Both the position numbers and the translations under genes were made by a program. Source: Chitinophagales bacterium (GTDB lineage Bacteria; Bacteroidota; Bacteroidia; Chitinophagales; Saprospiraceae). From it: a stretch of 16,763 nt of DNA. This document shows positions 14,088-16,763 of this stretch, one piece after another; position 1 is the first letter of the stretch; every line of letters starts with the position of its first letter. Location of the stretch: positions 1 through 16,763 of the forward strand of contig JAAFHQ010000033.1 in the NCBI GenBank assembly GCA_013298445.1, written 5' to 3'. The notes below the pieces were generated by a model. The model had not been told where the DNA came from, did no database searches, and saw only the letters and a program-made list of their open reading frames with translations.

Positions 14088-15572
14088 ATGAAAAAACTTA
14101 TGTATATGAATAAAAACCCTTCAGGCTCGAAAAAAATGTCCCTTGACGCTTTAAAAGAACTAAGAGATCAGGTAGAAGCTAAATATCTTCAGGATACAAA
14201 CCAAACAAAGGTAGATATTGAAATTTGTTATTCTAAAACCTCAAGGTGGTCTTCTCCTCCCAGTTTGAATGATGAATTAAATAACAAAATCCGCCCCGTT
14301 TTAGCGGAACTTTCCAAGGCAAAAAGGAAGCGAGGGGTGGAAAAAGAGGAATACGTAGATGATGATGGTCTGGCTCAAACTTATTATCGGGTACCTATTA
14401 GGTGGTTAAAAGAAACTGCCAGCCGGAAAAACTCAAAAGGTGGCATAAACCCTCATGAGATTCATCAAATCATTTGGACCGCTTACCTGAATAATTACAC
14501 TACTATTGAAGATGTTGAAAAACAGGAAAAAAGCAAATCGGGCAAGCGCCATTTTAATGTTTATTATTATAGCTATTTCCACCGGAGAATTAAATCATTC
14601 AATTTTTCTATCAACATTGACCAAGAAATTGGCGAAGCCAGCGGCTGGATTGAGGGTGGGCATGATCCTAAATTAGAAGTGAAAAAAATTTATAGATTTG
14701 AAAAGAATTTAATAGTTGATTTGGCTCAAAGGGATGGAAGTTGGCCATTTCGCCTTTCTCTTTTCATTGGGGAAGATACCTCAATGAGCTCTAAAAAGGA
14801 ATACCCAGGGATTCTTCATGGCTTTGATCGGCTTACTGACTTGATTTCAACTTTTGTAATTTGTTTAGATCAAGATTCTGATAATAAGCTAGATACAACA
14901 GCAAAAAGAATTCTACATCTTTTAAGAGGATATCTAAAACTCAATGCAAAAACAGGCGATGGCGATATTACATCAATAAACCAACTTACCGTCCGAGGTG
15001 AAGTTTTGAGTAAATACCTTCATCTTGCTGGTAAAGAATGGTTGCTATGGGGTGTTTATCGCTCCCGCGAAATATTTCAATCCAGATTAGTGATACATGA
15101 CGACCTAAGTGGAACACTCTATACGGCTCAATCCAATGATCTGTCTGAGCAAAAAGTCATTATAGATATTTCTCAAATTAATGAAAGGATCATTATGCAA
15201 ACCTTTCCGAGCGAGGGCACTCAAAAAGGAATCATTTGCCAGTGGAAAATGGATGGCCGTGCAGGTGCAAAAATAATTGCAGGTGTATTCACGCATGGCG
15301 GAATTTTGAATGAACTGAAACCTTATAGTGGCTATATGGTAATGTGCCCATTGCCCGAAAAAGAGGAAAAGGATACCCAATTTAGATTAGATGGGTACGA
15401 CCTAGTGCCCATTAGAAGTATTCCTATTGATGAGAAATTCAAAGAAATGGTGGATGCATATCCTCTTTTGGGTAAAATGTATAAGTTGCTACGTGAAAGC
15501 ATATTAGAGCATCAGCAAGAAGAAGAAACCCTATTTAACTTGCCTGACCTCACAAGTAGAGGCAAGACTTAA
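14088..15572 (+). CDS. Large protein of unknown function, possible two-barrel repeat
   Basis: This 494-aa protein is not recognised. The ATG at 14088 is preferred over a TTG 33 nt upstream. There is no signal peptide or membrane segment. The N-terminal third (about 20-125) is basic and helical with 'SKTSRWSSPPSLNDELNNKIRPVLAELSKAKRKRG' and 'EEYVDDDGLAQTYYRVPIRWLKE'. Two later beta-rich segments look like copies: about 160-260 ('FHRRIKSFNFSINIDQEIGEASGWIEG ... WPFRLSLFIGE ... GILHGFDRLTDLISTFVICL') and about 318-422 ('WLLWGVYRSREIFQSRLVIHDDLSGTLYT ... GVFTHGGILNELKPYSGYMVMCPL'). The match is faint and by eye. The C-terminal tail is acidic and helical. Its 3' end overlaps the convergent 15531-16043 gene by 42 nt. 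AT-rich, accessory context. Confidence 0.7.
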   Translation: MKKLMYMNKNPSGSKKMSLDALKELRDQVEAKYLQDTNQTKVDIEICYSKTSRWSSPPSLNDELNNKIRPVLAELSKAKRKRGVEKEEYVDDDGLAQTYYRVPIRWLKETASRKNSKGGINPHEIHQIIWTAYLNNYTTIEDVEKQEKSKSGKRHFNVYYYSYFHRRIKSFNFSINIDQEIGEASGWIEGGHDPKLEVKKIYRFEKNLIVDLAQRDGSWPFRLSLFIGEDTSMSSKKEYPGILHGFDRLTDLISTFVICLDQDSDNKLDTTAKRILHLLRGYLKLNAKTGDGDITSINQLTVRGEVLSKYLHLAGKEWLLWGVYRSREIFQSRLVIHDDLSGTLYTAQSNDLSEQKVIIDISQINERIIMQTFPSEGTQKGIICQWKMDGRAGAKIIAGVFTHGGILNELKPYSGYMVMCPLPEKEEKDTQFRLDGYDLVPIRSIPIDEKFKEMVDAYPLLGKMYKLLRESILEHQQEEETLFNLPDLTSRGKT

Positions 15573-16043
15573 ACAGTGTTTAAGGGCAAGTAGAAGCTCT
15601 TCATAGCTAATTAAGTCGCCGCCAATACCTTGTTTTACTTCATTGATGGAAAAATATTGCCCCCCCTTAGGGCAAAGCGCTTTGGTAATTTTTTTAAAAT
15701 TTTCGGCTCCTTGTACATCTACTCGGATGCTATAACCATTCCCTAGCAAACCTTCTTCCTGCATAATGTTATATAAAATAGCACCTTTATTAGGGGATTG
15801 GCTGATGGCTTCTATTCCTGCTTTTATTCTGGATATCAATCTTTTGTCATAAAAAAACTGCTGCAAGGTAAATAGCTTTATTGGGCGAGAATGGATATCA
15901 AACCCCGAGGTGGAGGAAGCGCTTGGTGGTTCAGCATATATTCCCTGAAAAATCAAGGTTACGCCTATAGCGCGCTTAACATTGATAGCAGCGGACAAGA
16001 CAGTATCAGGAGCCATTGTCTTGCTCTGAAGTTTTTTTTCCAT
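15531..16043 (-). CDS. Unknown 170-aa protein convergent with the 14088 gene
   Basis: Not recognised. The N-terminal part has a moderately hydrophobic stretch (APDTVLSAAINVKRAIGVTLIFQGIYA), which is neither a clean signal nor a clear membrane helix. The middle is a Lys-rich helical section ('TLQQFFYDKRLISRIKAGIEAISQSPNKGAILYNIMQEEGLL'). The C-terminal half holds 'SIRVDVQGAENFKKITKALCPKGGQYFSINEVKQGIGGD', a KH-like or small alpha/beta pattern at best. It starts at an ATG at 16043 after about 190 nt of AT-rich DNA with TTTCGCAA direct repeats. The last 42 nt overlap the end of the 14088 gene tail to tail. Both genes may have entered together. Confidence 0.55.
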   Translation of the reverse strand: MEKKLQSKTMAPDTVLSAAINVKRAIGVTLIFQGIYAEPPSASSTSGFDIHSRPIKLFTLQQFFYDKRLISRIKAGIEAISQSPNKGAILYNIMQEEGLLGNGYSIRVDVQGAENFKKITKALCPKGGQYFSINEVKQGIGGDLISYEELLLALKHCLSLASTCEVRQVK

Positions 16044-16156
16044 TTGGTGTTGATTATTACTTTACGGTTATTAGCGGAATAAAAGATATGCTTTAGCTGA
16101 TAGGACTAAGATTATTGAATACAATTTATTGCAAAAAATATCAAGTCCATCTTCTT

Positions 16157-16208
16157 TTTCGCAATTAGAATAAGTTGTTTCGCAAAAAAAAACGCGAACA
16201 ATTGTTCG
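16157..16208 (-). promoter_or_regulatory. TTTCGCAA direct repeats plus palindrome upstream of the 16043 gene
   Basis: TTTCGCAA occurs twice (plus-strand coordinates 16157-16164 and 16178-16185), exactly 21 bp apart, two helical turns. Next to them is a perfect 14-bp palindrome CGAACAATTGTTCG (16195-16208). TATTGCAAAA (16127-16136) matches the copy at 13988-13997. This fits a regulator-binding region of the minus-strand gene starting at 16043, and the same motifs occur before the 14088 gene. The rest of 16044-16232 holds no gene I can see. Confidence 0.45.
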
Positions 16209-16232
16209 TGCGGGGAAATTGAAATTTTGGAC

Positions 16233-16700
16233 TTATAACAATTCATGTACCTCCATCCGCAACCTCCGCTCCAACATCCCCCCTTCCCGTGCGTAACCCA
16301 CCACTACTTCTTCGGCTAATTTGATCATCAAATCATTCCGCATTGCTGCGGTATTCTCTGAAACTCTTTTAACCTGATTTCCAAACGGAGATACAATCAA
16401 TAATCGCCCTTCGTCAAGCGCCTTTTGAATCCGTGGCTCCCACTTTGCTTTTAAACCTCTGGCCAATACCATGATGACCGGCTGTTTGCCTTTGAGCAGG
16501 TAGTGCAACACATCCTTTTCTAAAGTACTGTGAAATCCACTAATCACACAGCGCCCCTGATCGCGCATGGCAATGGCCCAATCGTAACATTTGAGTACAA
16601 CCTCGGCAGCTACCTCGCGCGAGCATAAAAAAGTAGTCTTGTGCTCTTTTAGTAGCTCTAGATTGCCGATATGTGAAATCTCGTAGTCTGCCACAATCAT
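16233..16700 (-). CDS. Stand-alone DprA/SLOG-like protein
   Basis: This 155-aa protein resembles the Rossmann-type core of DprA/Smf (DNA processing) proteins of the SLOG superfamily. A strand-loop 'TTFLCSREVAAEVVLKCYDWAIAMRDQGRCVISGFHSTLEKDVLHYLL' (about 22-69) is followed by 'KQPVIMVLARGLKAKWEPRIQKALDEGRLLIVSPF' (72-106) and 'RNDLMIKLAEEVVVGYA' (121-137). The GFHS loop and the 'LIVSPF' strand followed by a helix over 'RN' resemble the GIARGID and 'SE..PG / RNR' positions of DprA, but the length is about half of full DprA (usually 280-380), with the N-terminal SAM-like and C-terminal winged-helix domains absent. Such short forms may bind DNA or a nucleotide signal. Its ATG overlaps the stop of the previous gene in an ATGA, so the two are probably translated together. 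Confidence 0.7.
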   Translation of the reverse strand: MIVADYEISHIGNLELLKEHKTTFLCSREVAAEVVLKCYDWAIAMRDQGRCVISGFHSTLEKDVLHYLLKGKQPVIMVLARGLKAKWEPRIQKALDEGRLLIVSPFGNQVKRVSENTAAMRNDLMIKLAEEVVVGYAREGGMLERRLRMEVHELL

Positions 16701-16763
16701 TTGATGGTATTTTGATTGGCGATGCTGCCAATGATGATGGCCTTGCTCTCTTCTAATGGATAA
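16697..16763 (-). CDS. C-terminal end of a gene running off the right edge
   Basis: The frame reads YPLEESKAIIIGSIANQNTIK and stops at a TGA (16699-16697) that overlaps the ATG of the DprA-like gene as ATGA. It is open to the window edge. Only 21 residues are visible, so no function can be assigned, but the 4-nt overlap is a typical operon junction and suggests it works with the DprA-like protein. Confidence 0.5.
   Translation of the reverse strand, partial: YPLEESKAIIIGSIANQNTIK

Noticed and set aside
16540..16731. Minus-strand frame overlapping the DprA-like start
   Set aside because: It is the third frame, neither that of the DprA-like gene nor of the edge gene, and has no recognisable features.

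Overview
The window looks like a chromosomal segment from a Bacteroidota member, most likely of the Saprospiraceae (Haliscomenobacter-like) type. The reasons are the gene content (two Bacteroidetes-style outer-membrane proteins, a MuiA/DUF4139 protein, DUF4190, a free-standing DprA-like protein), the lack of strong Shine-Dalgarno sequences, and three good matches to the Bacteroidota -7 promoter element TAnnTTTG. The taxon is inferred from style and family content, not from a marker search.

Layout. Positions 31-1881 hold two tandem paralogous outer-membrane beta-barrel proteins separated by a terminator. A nested palindromic repeat (1905-2067) precedes a CNNM/CorC-type membrane protein with CBS domains (2111-3394). 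A TTG/TTA microsatellite and a bidirectional terminator follow. Two AT-rich minus-strand genes (3668-5240) encode exported or membrane proteins, one unrecognised and one DUF4190-like. A minus-strand cluster (5456-7699) runs panD, an OleD/3-beta-HSD-like NAD-dependent dehydrogenase and a metallo-beta-lactamase-fold hydrolase. dnaN (7982-9100) diverges from panD and is followed by a small lipoprotein (9193-9651). The MuiA-family protein (9778-11433) converges on the lipoprotein.

The right third (11644-16230) is AT-rich and accessory in character. A minus-strand set comprises a PAS plus LuxR-like HTH regulator (13048-13896), a 71-aa membrane peptide, an OB-fold-like anchored protein and a membrane-anchored helical protein. 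Diverging from it is an unrecognised 494-aa protein (14088-15572), whose 3' end overlaps that of a convergent unrecognised 170-aa protein (15531-16043). The upstream regions of these last two genes share paired TTTCGCAA direct repeats about two helical turns apart. The right edge carries a DprA/SLOG-like protein whose ATGA start overlaps the stop of a gene running out of the window.

A notable trait is how many gene ends carry long, near-perfect hairpins. Two of them (7729-7837 and 9655-9774) clearly belong to one dispersed family, with compensating changes in their arms. No rRNA, tRNA, CRISPR array, transposase or integrase was recognised. The best candidates for something undescribed are the 11644-16230 module and the palindromic repeat family.
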